Shown: one piece after another, positions 54,611 to 64,000 of the stretch | Layout of the letters: each line of letters begins with the position of its first letter | Numbering within the stretch: position 1 is the stretch's first letter | NCBI GenBank assembly: GCA_015345905.1 | Contig: JADDTR010000022.1 | Coordinates: forward strand, 124,001 to 188,000 | Origin: Aotearoamyces nothofagi | Taxonomy: Eukaryota; Ascomycota; Leotiomycetes; Leotiales; Tympanidaceae | Length of the DNA: 64,000 nucleotides | Reading direction: 5' to 3' | Notes under the pieces: model-generated | What the model saw: the letters and a program-made list of their open reading frames with translations, nothing else | Told to the model about the DNA's origin: nothing | The model's database searches: none | Made by a program: the position numbers and the translations under genes

Positions 54611-57494
54611 ATGTCTGCCACAGTTGGCCAAGACCAAGGTCCGAAGGACAGGTTGAAGCATCCGTTTGCAGGATTGAGGCAGAAGTTTCACGAGGCTACG
54701 TTGGAAGACGTGAAGGTTGCGATTATACACAAGAAGTGAGTCCAGCACCTACAGTGTGCATACGGAGCGGAGCATCTAACCGACTTCAGGAATACAATTG
54801 GGAAGTTTGCTAATGTAAGTATACTCATGCCTCTGCCTCTGCCTCTGCCTCCTCCTTTAAAATCATCATATTCTAACCAGTGTGTAGCTGTTCAACACGA
54901 ACCATCGCCACGACGAAGAGCATGAGAAGATCACCGACGAGAAGAGAAAGAAGATCGCCGAGTCGCACCGATTCCACTCCTTTGCTCCCGAGCGCGATAA
55001 TAACAACATCAAGTGGTATGTCGATGGAAGGGATTACTTCTGGGTAAGGCATATATTCTCAATAGGCAGTTTACCGTCTAATCGTGCTCCAGGCAGTATC
55101 CGTCGCACTTGAGCAAGCGAAAGAGACTATATATATTGAGGATTGGTGGCTCTCCCCGGAACTCTTCTTACGACGACCTCCATACTATAATCAAGAATAC
55201 AGACTGGATCAAATATTGAAGCGCCGAGCGGAAGCAGGAGTTAAGATATTCGTTATTGTCTACCGTGAGGTGAGTAGTCGTGATAATGCACTATACCAGC
55301 ACCGACCACTAACAAAATTCCCCAGGTCGAAGCAGCCTTAACATGCAACTCGCTGCACACGAAGCATGCTTTGCAAGCCCTGTGTCCAAAAGGCACCCCA
55401 GGCTATGGCAATATAACGGTGATGCGCCATCCAGACCACAATGTCTTGGAGAACGCTGCGGATATGATATTCTATTGGGCACACCACGAGAAGTTCATTG
55501 TTATTGACTATAATACAGCATTCATTGGTGGATTGGATCTCTGCTTTGGTAGATGGGATACCCATCAACATCCTTTGGCAGATGTTCATCCTGCTGGAGT
55601 TGTTAGCGAGGTCTGGCCAGGACAAGACTTTAATAACAATCGTATCATGGATTTCCAGAGGGTCGCCGATTGGAAGGACAATGAGCTTAGTAAGGCAGAG
55701 TTTGGCCGAATGCCATGGCATGACGTTGCTATGGGGTTAGTAGGAGATTGCGTCTTCGACATCGCCGAGCACTTTGTTCTCAGATGGAACTTTGTTAAGC
55801 GCGACAAGTACAAGCGCGACCCTGAATTCTGCTGGTTGACTATGCCCGGTCGAACAGGAGAAGATGAAGATCTCGTTGGAGTCCAAAGACCGCAGCATCC
55901 CGTCGGAGAGTATGTTCACCATCCCCTCAGCCCGATCGAGACCAAAACTCTAGGAAACCAAGGCACTGTCCATGCACAAGTCGTCCGAAGTAGCTGCGAT
56001 TGGAGTAGTGGTATCTTGGTCGAACACAGTATCCAAAACGCATACTGCGAGTTGATTCGCAGCGCGGAACACTATGTCTATATTGAAAATCAGTTCTTCA
56101 TCACAGCTACGGGGGAGCACCAAAACCCGATTCACAACCAGATTGGCAGAGCTATTGTTGATGCTGTCGTGCGTGCCGGGAAAGAAGAGAGGAAATTCAG
56201 AGTCATTGCAGTTATTCCTGCTGTTCCTGGATTCGCTGGGGACCTGCGAGACGATGCCGCCGAAGGTACCCGAGCTATCATGGATTATCAATACAAGTCA
56301 ATCTGTCGAGGAGAGCACTCTATCTTCGAGCAAGTCAGAGCACAAGGTGTAGATCCAGAAAAATATATCTTCTTCTTCAATCTTAGGTCATATGACCGTC
56401 TCAACGTCACACCGGCTATCAAAAGGCAAGAGGAAAAATCTGGTGTCTCATACCAAGAAGTGCAAAGAGCTGAGGCTCATGAGATTATGGGAGATGGAAT
56501 TGATGGTTCAACGGATGTTGATGGAGAGGCCGATAAGCATATGGGAAAACATAAGCACCCCAACCTTCATGCATCCACCTACAAGAACCATCTCCCAAAT
56601 CATGATGACAATTCAGGCGACGAAGAGGTAGAGGCCAAGACCGACGCCAAACGAAAGTTTGAAGCTGCACGAGAGGATACAGGAGATGCACATGGCCCTT
56701 CGAGCTCTGATAGCGTCGCCAAGAATGCCATGCTAACTACTTCGAAGCTATCCGATGAACCCTGGGAGGGCGAAGATCAAGCCGAGGTAGACCTTTGGAT
56801 TCAGGAGGAGCTCTATATCCATGGAAAAACTTGTATCATTGACGATAAGACTGTTATATGTGGTAGTTCAAATATCAACGACCGATCACAGTTGGGAATT
56901 CATGATAGTGAATTATCGATTGTTATGACAGACACAAAAATACTGGATAGCAAGATGGACGGAAAGCCTTATGAAGCTGGTTATCATGCAGCGACTCTCC
57001 GGAGGTATCTTTGGAGGGAGCACTTGGGATTACTGCCTCCACAAAAGATGGATGCCGACAAAGACCCGAATGCACAGCCTCCGGATGTTCCTCTTGATCC
57101 ACAGGAAGACGAGAATTACGAATTTGTAGCGGATCCTTTGAGTGACGAGGTTTGGGATATGTGGACGCATAGAGCGACTAGAAATACCCAGGTCTTCCGG
57201 CAGCTATTCCATGCTGATCCTGATAATATTGGTATGCACAGACTATAGAAGAGGAAATCTCATCGCTAACATCAAGCAGTTAAAACCTTTGACGACTATA
57301 ACAAGTATCTTCCACCGAGGGGTACAAAATCAGGACACATTTTTGACCAGATAACTCCACCGGAAGAGATTAGAAAGAAGCTCGATGACATCAAAGGCCA
57401 TCTAGTATGGATGCCATTGGATTTCTTGAAGGATGCGAATATGGCCGAGACAGGAATGACACTCAATTCATGGACAGAGAGTATCTATACTTGA
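54611..57494 (+). CDS. Phospholipase D (two HKD motifs, lacking PX/PH)
   Basis: Six exons (54611-54735, 54790-54814, 54888-55043, 55093-55269, 55326-57231, 57280-57494) encode 867 residues. PLD hydrolyses phosphatidylcholine to phosphatidic acid and choline on membranes. Seen: KWYVDGRDYFWAVSVAL, ETIYIEDWWLSPELFLRRP, the first HKD (HHEKFIVID, residues ~214-222), IGGLDLCFGRWDTHQHPL, CDWSSGILVEHSIQNAY, YVYIENQFF, and the second HKD (IHGKTCIIDDK, His near 660) with GSSNINDRS. A disordered acidic, Asp/Glu/Lys-rich insert (about residues 520-630) separates the halves. Compared with yeast Spo14, the N-terminal PX and PH domains are absent, which matches the shorter PLD type of filamentous fungi. Intron 2 contains a GCCTCT microsatellite (54829-54852). 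The final exon was joined through the 48-nt intron at 57232. Confidence 0.93.
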
Positions 57495-58734
57495 GTGGCA
57501 TTTTTTGGTCTGGAAAATTGGTCGTTAAGGGAGTAAAAGGCTTATGATTTGGCGTCGCTTTGCCATGATTGCTGGCAGGGTTTAGGCAGAGATATGGTAG
57601 CTTGTGTTTCAATGATACCGGCATTGAGTATAGCAATGAATGAAAGGAGCTTTTTGTCCCTTACATGCCCGAATATAAAAACAGCATACGAAAAAGCAAT
57701 CTAGAACCAACTAGTAACGGCTCTCAATAAGAAGTATGAAGTGTCTGGCTGCGGATTCGAGGTGAAGGATTTCCGACACTGACTACCTCGCTAGGCACTG
57801 ATATCCGATTTCTCGTCGCTGCTCGCTCTCTCGCCGTTTAGCTGCTCGCGGTTTCTGAATCCTGTCGCCGTTGGTTACTCTCGCCGAAAGAATAGATCCT
57901 GACAGCAGGGTTTGCTGGATGTTTGAACGGGTGATTGTATAAGTACAAGCAAATTGAAGGCGTCAGGCTGCAGATTCAAGGTGCCGGATTTCCGACACTA
58001 ACCGTCTCGCTAGGTACTAATAATATCCAACCTCTCGCCGTTGCTCGCTCTCTCGCCGTTTAGCTGCTCGCGGTTTCTGAATCTTGTCGCCGCTGGTTAC
58101 TCTCGCCGAAAGAAAGATTCTGACAACAGGGTTTGCTGGGTGTTTGAACGGGTGCTTGTACTTGTACAAGCAAATTGAAGGCGTCAGGCTGCAGGTTCAC
58201 GGAACTAAAAGGGGACACCCGATTTGTGGTTTGCGGAGTTGGTTGCTGTAATGGGCTGGTGTCGGGGGTGTTGGGAGATGTTTTATATACTGGAGTTGAG
58301 GCTTGATGATATTCACTGTATCGGGCTGATGGGTGGGTTAGAGGGGTTGAGGATTGTTTGGAGGGCTGGGATTTTGGGATTTTATATATAGGATAGATGA
58401 GATGAGATGAGATGGATATGATATTTGATTCTTTAATAATAACGTGCTTGGGCGCTTAAGGTCTTATAGTGAGTGCTCTTTGTTCAGCTGAGATTATACT
58501 GTAGGTTGGGCGAACGTCGCGTTAACGATTACGAACCTGGTATCTATCCTTCACCGTAAGATACGGTCTAATCGCCAGATCACGTGCCATTGGTAATCGG
58601 AGATTTTTGGAACCATGATGATGACAAAAGAGAGCTCCGCAGTTCAAGCTTGCTTTCCAATCACCACATACACCTTTCCTTTGTACATGTGGCAATCCGA
58701 CTGCCACTGAGTTTACCGTCTCTGAGCTCAAGCA
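57495..58734. other. Intergenic with a 219-bp tandem duplication
   Basis: 57495-57740 is the PLD trailer. 57741-58200 is the tandem duplication listed separately. 58200-58734 is the MIA40 promoter, with GAGAT repeats at about 58396-58420. No gene seen. Confidence 0.5.
57741..58200 (+). repeat. 219-bp tandem duplication (two copies plus a partial third)
   Basis: Anchor GGATTTCCGACACT occurs at 57767 and 57986, period 219 bp. Both copies share GCTCGCTCTCTCGCCGTTTA and GGTTTGCTGG. A third start (GGCGTCAGGCTGCAGG) is seen near 58180. The copies differ by a few transitions and short indels. Confidence 0.85.
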
Positions 58735-59726
58735 ATGTTTCAATCGTCAGCCCGAGCGGCATCGAGAAGGCTTCTAGCCTCCAAGCTCCCGTTCAACGCC
58801 TCTGGCACCCGCAGATTCCTGAGCACAGCTCCGCCGGCGCTGAAGTCGCGGAGCTGGAAGAGCGCGGCGGCGAGATGGGCGGTTGCAGCTGGTGCGGTCT
58901 ACTACTACAACACAAGCTCGGTATTTGCTGAGGAGCCCGAGGGTGAGTTCGAAACTACCTGCTCGTCCGGTTCCATGACTGATGACTGCTAGCGGCCATC
59001 CAGAGGCTCGACAAGTCGATACATCACATCCAAGACTCGAAGCTCCCGACGGTCGATGCGATTTTGGAAGAGAAGCGTGAGCGGCAAGGAGTGCAGAAGG
59101 CTCTAGAGGCGCAAAAGGCCAAGGCGGCACAACCGCCGCCGGAAGCTGGGGATGGGGCGGAGGGAGAGGGGACGTTAGATGGGCTGGAGGATGAGGCTGG
59201 CCAGCAGGGTGCGTTCAATCCCGAGACGGGCGAGATCAATTGGGATTGTCCTTGTCTGGGAGGCATGGCTCACGGTCCTTGCGGGGAGGAATTTAAGACG
59301 GCGTTCAGCTGCTTCGTTCACTCTACAGAAGAACCCAAGGGGATGGAGTGCATTGAGAAATTCAAGTGAGTTGAAACCGCGCGGTGGAAGAGTTGCCGGG
59401 GAGATGCTAACAGCGCGGATAGGGGTATGCAGGATTGTTTCCGCCAACATCCTGAGATGTACGGCTCGGAGCTCGAGGATGACGAGGATGAGGTCGAGCA
59501 GGAATTGAACGCTGATGCTTCGGCGGAAACACCCCAGGAATTGATTGCCGACGCTTCGGCGGAAACATCCCAGGAATCATCACCGCCGACGGCGCTAAAA
59601 CCCGCGGAGCCACATCCGGACTCTGAGAAGATAGCGGAGACTGTTGTTGTCGTGCCGGATATGGGCGGTGACGGTGAAGAGCTCATACCGAAGGCTATGC
59701 ATGATGCTACCGAGAAGAAGAATTAG
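58735..59726 (+). CDS. MIA40: MIA40/TIM40, mitochondrial intermembrane-space import oxidoreductase
   Basis: Three exons (58735-58942, 58993-59365, 59423-59726) encode 294 residues. Mia40 catalyses disulfide relay import of small Cys-motif proteins into the intermembrane space, re-oxidised by Erv1. Residues 1-~45 form an Arg/Ser-rich mitochondrial presequence, followed by a membrane anchor ([17 protein letters not shown]). The conserved core reads [17 protein letters not shown] (redox-active CPC) then [11 protein letters not shown] and the second CX9C partner [16 protein letters not shown], split by intron 2. The acidic C-terminal tail contains a tandem duplicate of [11 protein letters not shown] / [11 protein letters not shown], a short coding repeat. 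Acceptor choice at 59422 is forced by KFKGMQDC. Membrane-anchored long forms like this are typical of fungi. Confidence 0.94.
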
Positions 59727-60104
59727 AAGGCGGGTGGCGCGGTGTATAACATGGAGAAAAGAAATGGGAAGGAAACTGCATTTGCATAAGGAAGAAGCGT
59801 ATTGTGTATTCTATGGTATCGTTGTTGTAGGTTATATATGCTAATGCTATTTACCTCTCTGGACTAATGTCTGAGTTCTTGTCTGTTGCAGCTTATTCTT
59901 GATTGATATCTACTGGGCTTAAGGACTGCCATCGTGGAGTACCTAGAGATTGCACAGTGCTGGGTGGCGGTGGAGTCTCGATCCACTGTCCGAATATGGA
60001 ATTGCCCCTTACCAGCGTGATGGAGTTCTCTGATCTCCTTTCCTATCGCATGAGCGATATAACCCGTCACGTGCCAACATAACATCCTCAGAGCAGGCCA
60101 GGCT
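59727..60104. other. Short intergenic gap (convergent genes)
   Basis: The trailers of MIA40 and the TIM-barrel gene. Nothing else recognised. Confidence 0.5.
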
Positions 60105-61226
60105 CTACCCACCAGCTATCCTGATCTCCTTGAACACCCTCGTATTCTCCGTAATGGCGACCTCGACGGGCAGACGCTCCATACTCGACGCTCCGTAAAA
60201 GCCGTGGACGCCTCTCGTCCTGCTCAGGAGATACCTGGCATCGTCGGGCGACGCCAGCGGTCCACCATGGCACAGGACGATGATATCCGGCCGGATCCTC
60301 ACCGCCGCATCGCGGATCTGCTGCGTCAGAGCCACGCACTCGTCGAGACTGGGGCCGGCGGTCGCGCCGACGCTTCCCGATGTCGTCAGGCCCATGTGGG
60401 CGACCAGGACGTCGGCATTAGCTCTCGTCATCTGCTCGGCCTCTCCGGCGCTGAAGACATAGGGCGTGGTAAGGAGGCCGAGCTCCGCTGCGGTCTTGAT
60501 CATGGCTACCTCTTGGCCGTAGCCCATGCCTGTGTCTTCGAGGTTTTGCCGGAATCTGCCGTCGATCAGGCCGACCGTCGGGACTGTGGCGGGGCTGGGG
60601 TTAGGAGGCGCGAGGGGAGCAGGAGGGGGGACGGGACGGACAGTTTTGGACGCCGCAGAACCCGAGGTCTTTGAGCTGGTGTAGGAAGGAGGGCATTTGG
60701 CGGAAGGGGTCTGATGCGCATACTCCTGCGATGACGCCGGTGTTTTGCACGACGGGGAGAACTTCTCTTGCCTGAGATATATAGAGCTTCTGTTAGCCTT
60801 CCAAGGCCTCGATTATCCGACTTTGTAGCATTTTGTTCTTTCTGCCACAGTTTATTTTGAGGTGGGACAAGACGAGGGAGAGGTATTTACAATAACAGAG
60901 AACTTGGCCGTGGGAGAGAGAAAGGCCCTACCATTGATACCACGACTTCATTTGCATCACTATAAGGCATGAGGCCTGCCAAGGAGCCGCGACCAGCCAT
61001 ACGAAAGCGTCCAGAGTTGTAGATTATGATCAGGTCGGCGCCCCCTTTCTCGACGAACTTGGCTGATAATCCAATGCCTGCTCTCAGCTATTAGCGGGAC
61101 ATATTCAACAGAACAGTCGCTAACGATGGGTTTCATACCGGCTCCTGCACCGATGATGGCTCGGCCTTCTGCTATACTTTTGCGAAGCCGCTCGAGAACT
61201 ACTTTTCTTTCCGTGACAGGCGCCAT
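60105..61226 (-). CDS. PEP-hydrolase-like TIM-barrel protein (Tm-1 C-terminal domain homologue)
   Basis: Four exons (61226-61139, 61077-60932, 60771-60642, 60583-60105) encode 280 residues of the PEP_hydrolase/IGPS-like TIM-barrel family. Seen: [125 protein letters not shown], and [14 protein letters not shown]. Intron 3 has an unusual donor, GTCCGT, with branch CTAAC and acceptor CACAG; it is needed to join QNF to PTVGLIDG. Intron 2 is long for this genome (160 nt). In the plant Tm-1 protein the homologous barrel is fused C-terminally to a UPF0261 domain; here that domain is the divergent neighbour. The enzymatic reaction is not established for this group. Confidence 0.88.
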
Positions 61227-61691
61227 GGACGCTTCTGGGGGAGTGACGAAAGGCTTATCGAGTATACAGGTTCATAAGATAATATGAAGAGATCTGCGGA
61301 AAGAAGTCGAGGAGTGAGAGGCTATCATCAAGCTGAGCATTTAGACCAATGCGTGCCAGAGAGCGGAAAGATGCATAATGGTGCGGGGAGTTTCCGCATC
61401 GACGTAAGGGCCCTCTTGTCTGCTGCGCTGGATACCGTGATCTATATTACGTGGCTCTATCTGATATTATAAGCGTACAAGTACAATCCGTACTGAGATG
61501 TTCAATTGATTATACGGACGGAGGCATGCCACGTGTATTTTGGGTTCGTAACACATGACGTATCTTCCACCCCTCTTTACCGAAGTATGCAAGAGAGGAA
61601 TATAACACATAACACGCCCGCACCGTACAGTACATGAGATGCCACCAAGCGTCTCCCGGCCGAGACATGGGACTGTACGATCCACCAAGCC
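61227..61691. promoter_or_regulatory. Bidirectional promoter of the TIM-barrel/UPF0261 pair
   Basis: 465 bp between two divergent start codons. No obvious symmetrical operator was seen. The short gap makes co-expression plausible. Confidence 0.45.
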
Positions 61692-63038
61692 ATGGCCGGA
61701 TCAGCGAAGCCTACAGTCCTGCTCTTCGGCACTTGCGATACGAAGCTCGATGAACTCCTCCACGCCCGCTCGAGCATCCTGGAGCACGGCCGGGCCGATG
61801 TTCTCCTGGCAGATGTCGGCAGAGTGCCCGCGACTTCGGACGAGATTGATATCCGTCAGCCGGATGTTCTGAAATACCATCCTGATCCGATTGCGGCAGG
61901 GGAAGTCAAGGCTCTGCCTCGAGGTAAGCTGATTGCCTACCTCGCGGAAGCTATGATTCCGCTAGTGGCGATGCTGTATCGCTCGAAAACAATTCATGGC
62001 GTCTTGGCTCTGGGGGGGAGCGGTGGGACGTCGCTTGCTTCTAATGTGATGCGTGCGGCGCTTCCGACTGGGTTTCCGAAGCTCATCGTTTCGACCGTGG
62101 CTGCAGGTGATGTGTCTTCTTTCGTTGGAGAGACCGACATCACCATGATGTACTCGGTGGTTGATATTTCTGGTCTAAACAGTATCCTTTCCAGCGTCCT
62201 TCAAAATGCCGCTGGTGCTATCAGCGGCATGGCGGAGGCCTTCCAGAGCCGCTCAATTCGGCCAGGTGGCAGCGAAAGGCGGATGGCTATCGCCTTGTCC
62301 ATGTTTGGTGTGACGACGCCGGCGGTTGCAGCTGCGCGGAAGTATATCGCCTCTTTGGGTGAATCTCTTTACGAGACTTTCGTCTTCCATGCGACTGGAG
62401 CGGGTGGAAAGGCCATGGAGCGTTTGATACGCGAAGGGAAAATCGATGGAGTATTGGACTTTACGACTACCGAGCTCGCAGATGAGCTGGTGGGTGGAAA
62501 CATGTCAGCGGGACCCGATCGACTGACTGCAGCTTCCAAACGAGGAATCCCGCAGATTGTCTCGGTTGGTGCACTTGATATGGTACTATAGCAATCACAC
62601 TTCCACTTCATGTTAGAGCAGCAGCTGACCGCAACGTAGGTGAACTTCGGGCCCCTATCGACAGTGCCAGAAAAGTTCAAGGAAAGAAGACTCGTTGAGC
62701 ACAACCCGAACGTGACGATCATGCGGACCAACGCCGCCGAGTGCAAGCAGCTAGGCACGATCCTCGGCCACAAGCTGCGCAAGCACGCAACAGACCAGAG
62801 CATGGTCCAGGTCTGGCTACCGGTCCATGGGGTGAGTGCGCTTTCCGAGAAAGACGGGCCGTTCCACGACGCGGAGGCTGATAGCGCGCTGTTTGGTGCC
62901 GTCGAGGAGGAGTTGAGGTATAGCACCATCGCGCTGGTGATGTATTGTGGCAAGATCAACGACGAGGAGTTTGCGGTGGATGCGACGAGGCGGCTGTTGG
63001 AGCTGATGGTTAAGAAGGAGACGGATGGCGGATTGTGA
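61692..63038 (+). CDS. UPF0261 / Tm-1-like ATP-binding domain protein
   Basis: Two exons (61692-62582 and 62640-63038) encode 429 residues. The chain starts KPTVLLFGTCDTKLDELL and contains the glycine loop LGGSGGTSLAS near residue 108. Also seen: PKLIVSTVAAGDVSSFVGETDITMMYSVVDISGLN, SMFGVTTPAVAAARKYI, FHATGAGGKAMERLI, LDFTTTELADELVGG, and in exon 2 NFGPLSTVPEKFKERRL and PVHGVSALSEKDGPFHD. This is the complete two-subdomain UPF0261 fold, whose plant member (Tm-1 N-terminus) binds ATP and the replication protein of tomato mosaic virus. Fungal and bacterial homologues exist with no assigned role. Tail-to-tail with an MFS-like gene. Confidence in family is high; in function, low. Confidence 0.9.
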
Positions 63039-63359
63039 TTGGGGGAGAGTATGATCCGTAAATTGGTGATCATGTTGGCCTCCATATTTCTATGCAAGTT
63101 ACTAAAAGCACGAGGACGGCCTCTGCGGCAGCAGCCCCCGGAGGACCAACGGAGCGTCATAACCCATTATAGATCAGGGTGATAGATTTCACTTGTCCGC
63201 CTAAATGAAGGTGAAAGATTGAAGACATGAATGCATAACTATTATGTAACATTGTAGCTCGTCTACAGAGAAAGAGGACATCCAAGGCTTTACATCCCAA
63301 TATTCAATTATGATCATTTGAATTACCCGTATAACATGGTAGTAGGGCAAAGTAGAATA
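63039..63359. other. Short intergenic gap with a 43-nt dispersed element
   Basis: Holds the inverted copy of the 43-nt element (63117-63159). No gene seen. Confidence 0.5.
63117..63159 (-). repeat. 43-nt GC-rich dispersed element, copy 2 (inverted)
   Basis: The reverse complement matches 12328-12370 at 39 of 43 positions; the four differences are transitions, with T or A in this copy where copy 1 has C or G. It lies just 3' of the UPF0261 stop codon. Confidence 0.75.
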
Positions 63360-64000
63360 TTATTGAGTAGGAGCATGAGACACAACATTGGGTTCCAATA
63401 TTTTCTCAGCAATATCATCCCCATGACTCATGCTTTCTACATTCCTCTCCTCGTCAGTCGGCCCATTCAAGTCCTCATCATCTAGCATCCTTGGGTTGAA
63501 CGAGAGAGCCCCACGCGGCACCAACGTAGCGGCGAGCACTACAGCCGCCAGAATCGTAAACTGGACGCCGGCGATGTTGCGGATGGCCTCGTGAACGTCA
63601 CCGCTGTTGTCGGCAGATACGCGATCGACGTATTTCCCAAGCAGGGGCGAGGCGATGGCGTAGAGGACGATGTATGTGGAATAGAGGAAGGCCATGACGG
63701 CGCCGAGGGCGGAGACGTGCTTGTGTTCACGTTCCTGGCGGTGGATCAGGGCTTGGATGTAGGCGGCGAGAGAGACGTCGCCGGCAGCCCAGCCGAAGGA
63801 GACGGGGATGAGGGAGCCCGCGACGGCCCATGCCTGGCTGACGTTGTTTTTGGATGGGTACCAGGAGGTGAGATACCAGACGATCATGAGCATGCAGGCG
63901 TCGAGACGCAGCCACGGTATGGGTGTGCGAATGACATTCGTAAAGAGGAAAACGAAGACCGCGCCGAGCAGTTCGCCGAAGTTGGAGCCGCCAACCATGA
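63360..64000 (-). CDS. MFS-like transporter, C-terminal half (5' partial at window edge)
   Basis: The minus frame ends with a stop at 63360 and is open to the right edge, so the N-terminal half lies beyond 64000. The visible ~213 residues show at least five hydrophobic helices (LLGAVFVFLFTNVI, LDACMLMIVWYLTSW, AWAVAGSLIPVSFGWAAGD, VMAFLYSTYIVLYAIASPLLG, GVQFTILAAVVLAATLVP). The end is a long acidic cytosolic tail (RMLDDEDLNGPTDEERNVES). This matches the C-terminal bundle of an uncharacterised fungal MFS-type group; the substrate is unknown. Confidence 0.75.
   Translation of the reverse strand, partial: MVGGSNFGELLGAVFVFLFTNVIRTPIPWLRLDACMLMIVWYLTSWYPSKNNVSQAWAVAGSLIPVSFGWAAGDVSLAAYIQALIHRQEREHKHVSALGAVMAFLYSTYIVLYAIASPLLGKYVDRVSADNSGDVHEAIRNIAGVQFTILAAVVLAATLVPRGALSFNPRMLDDEDLNGPTDEERNVESMSHGDDIAEKILEPNVVSHAPTQ

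Noticed and set aside
30560-63160. Idea of a secondary-metabolite cluster around the SDR, SnoaL-like, GH3 and MFS genes
   Set aside because: No polyketide synthase, NRPS, terpene cyclase, P450 or pathway regulator is present. The GH3/MFS pair is better explained as sugar utilisation.

Overview
The window is nuclear DNA of a filamentous ascomycete (Pezizomycotina). The evidence is dense genes with many 45-80 nt introns carrying GTRNGT donors and CTRAC branch points, an MSB2-type signalling mucin, a division-1 chitin synthase, a DUF1996-WSC cell-wall protein, a HET-C2-type glycolipid transfer protein and a PMC1-type calcium pump. I rebuilt 19 spliced or single-exon genes plus two edge-truncated genes. 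Summed exon lengths are divisible by three in every intact model. Nothing points to a bacterial insert, a secondary-metabolite backbone gene or an rRNA/tRNA gene.

Layout. 1-4.2 kb: 3' end of a small zinc-ribbon-like protein, a short-chain dehydrogenase broken by a 5-bp duplication, and an AT-rich island. 4.2-16.5 kb: a 4.8-kb non-coding block full of short tandem repeats, then MSB2, a 135-bp tandem repeat, and a chitin synthase. 16.5-27 kb: a repeat-rich, gene-poor stretch with a 210-219 bp array open on both strands, a pogo-like transposase relic, and one large 14-exon DUF1996 + three-WSC gene. 27-36.6 kb: calcium ATPase, SnoaL-like protein, SDR, and an intracellular GH3 beta-glucosidase. 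The glucosidase is divergent from an MFS sugar transporter (37.3-39 kb) across a shared promoter with two identical 12-bp palindrome-containing boxes. 39-60 kb is mostly housekeeping: M50-type membrane peptidase, GLTP/HET-C2, METTL16-type methyltransferase, macro-domain protein, glutaminyl-tRNA synthetase, an unrecognised helical-repeat protein with a bipartite NLS, GH5 glucanase, phospholipase D and MIA40.

60-63 kb holds the most interesting pair: a PEP-hydrolase-like TIM-barrel gene and a UPF0261 gene, transcribed divergently from 465 bp. These two domains are fused in the plant antiviral protein Tm-1. The window ends inside an MFS-like transporter.

Other themes are four inferred GC-AG introns among about 59, an apparent 8-nt microexon, and a 43-nt dispersed element at 12.3 kb and, inverted, at 63.1 kb whose copies differ only by transitions. 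All exon boundaries are read by eye from splice signals and family conservation; no transcript data were available.
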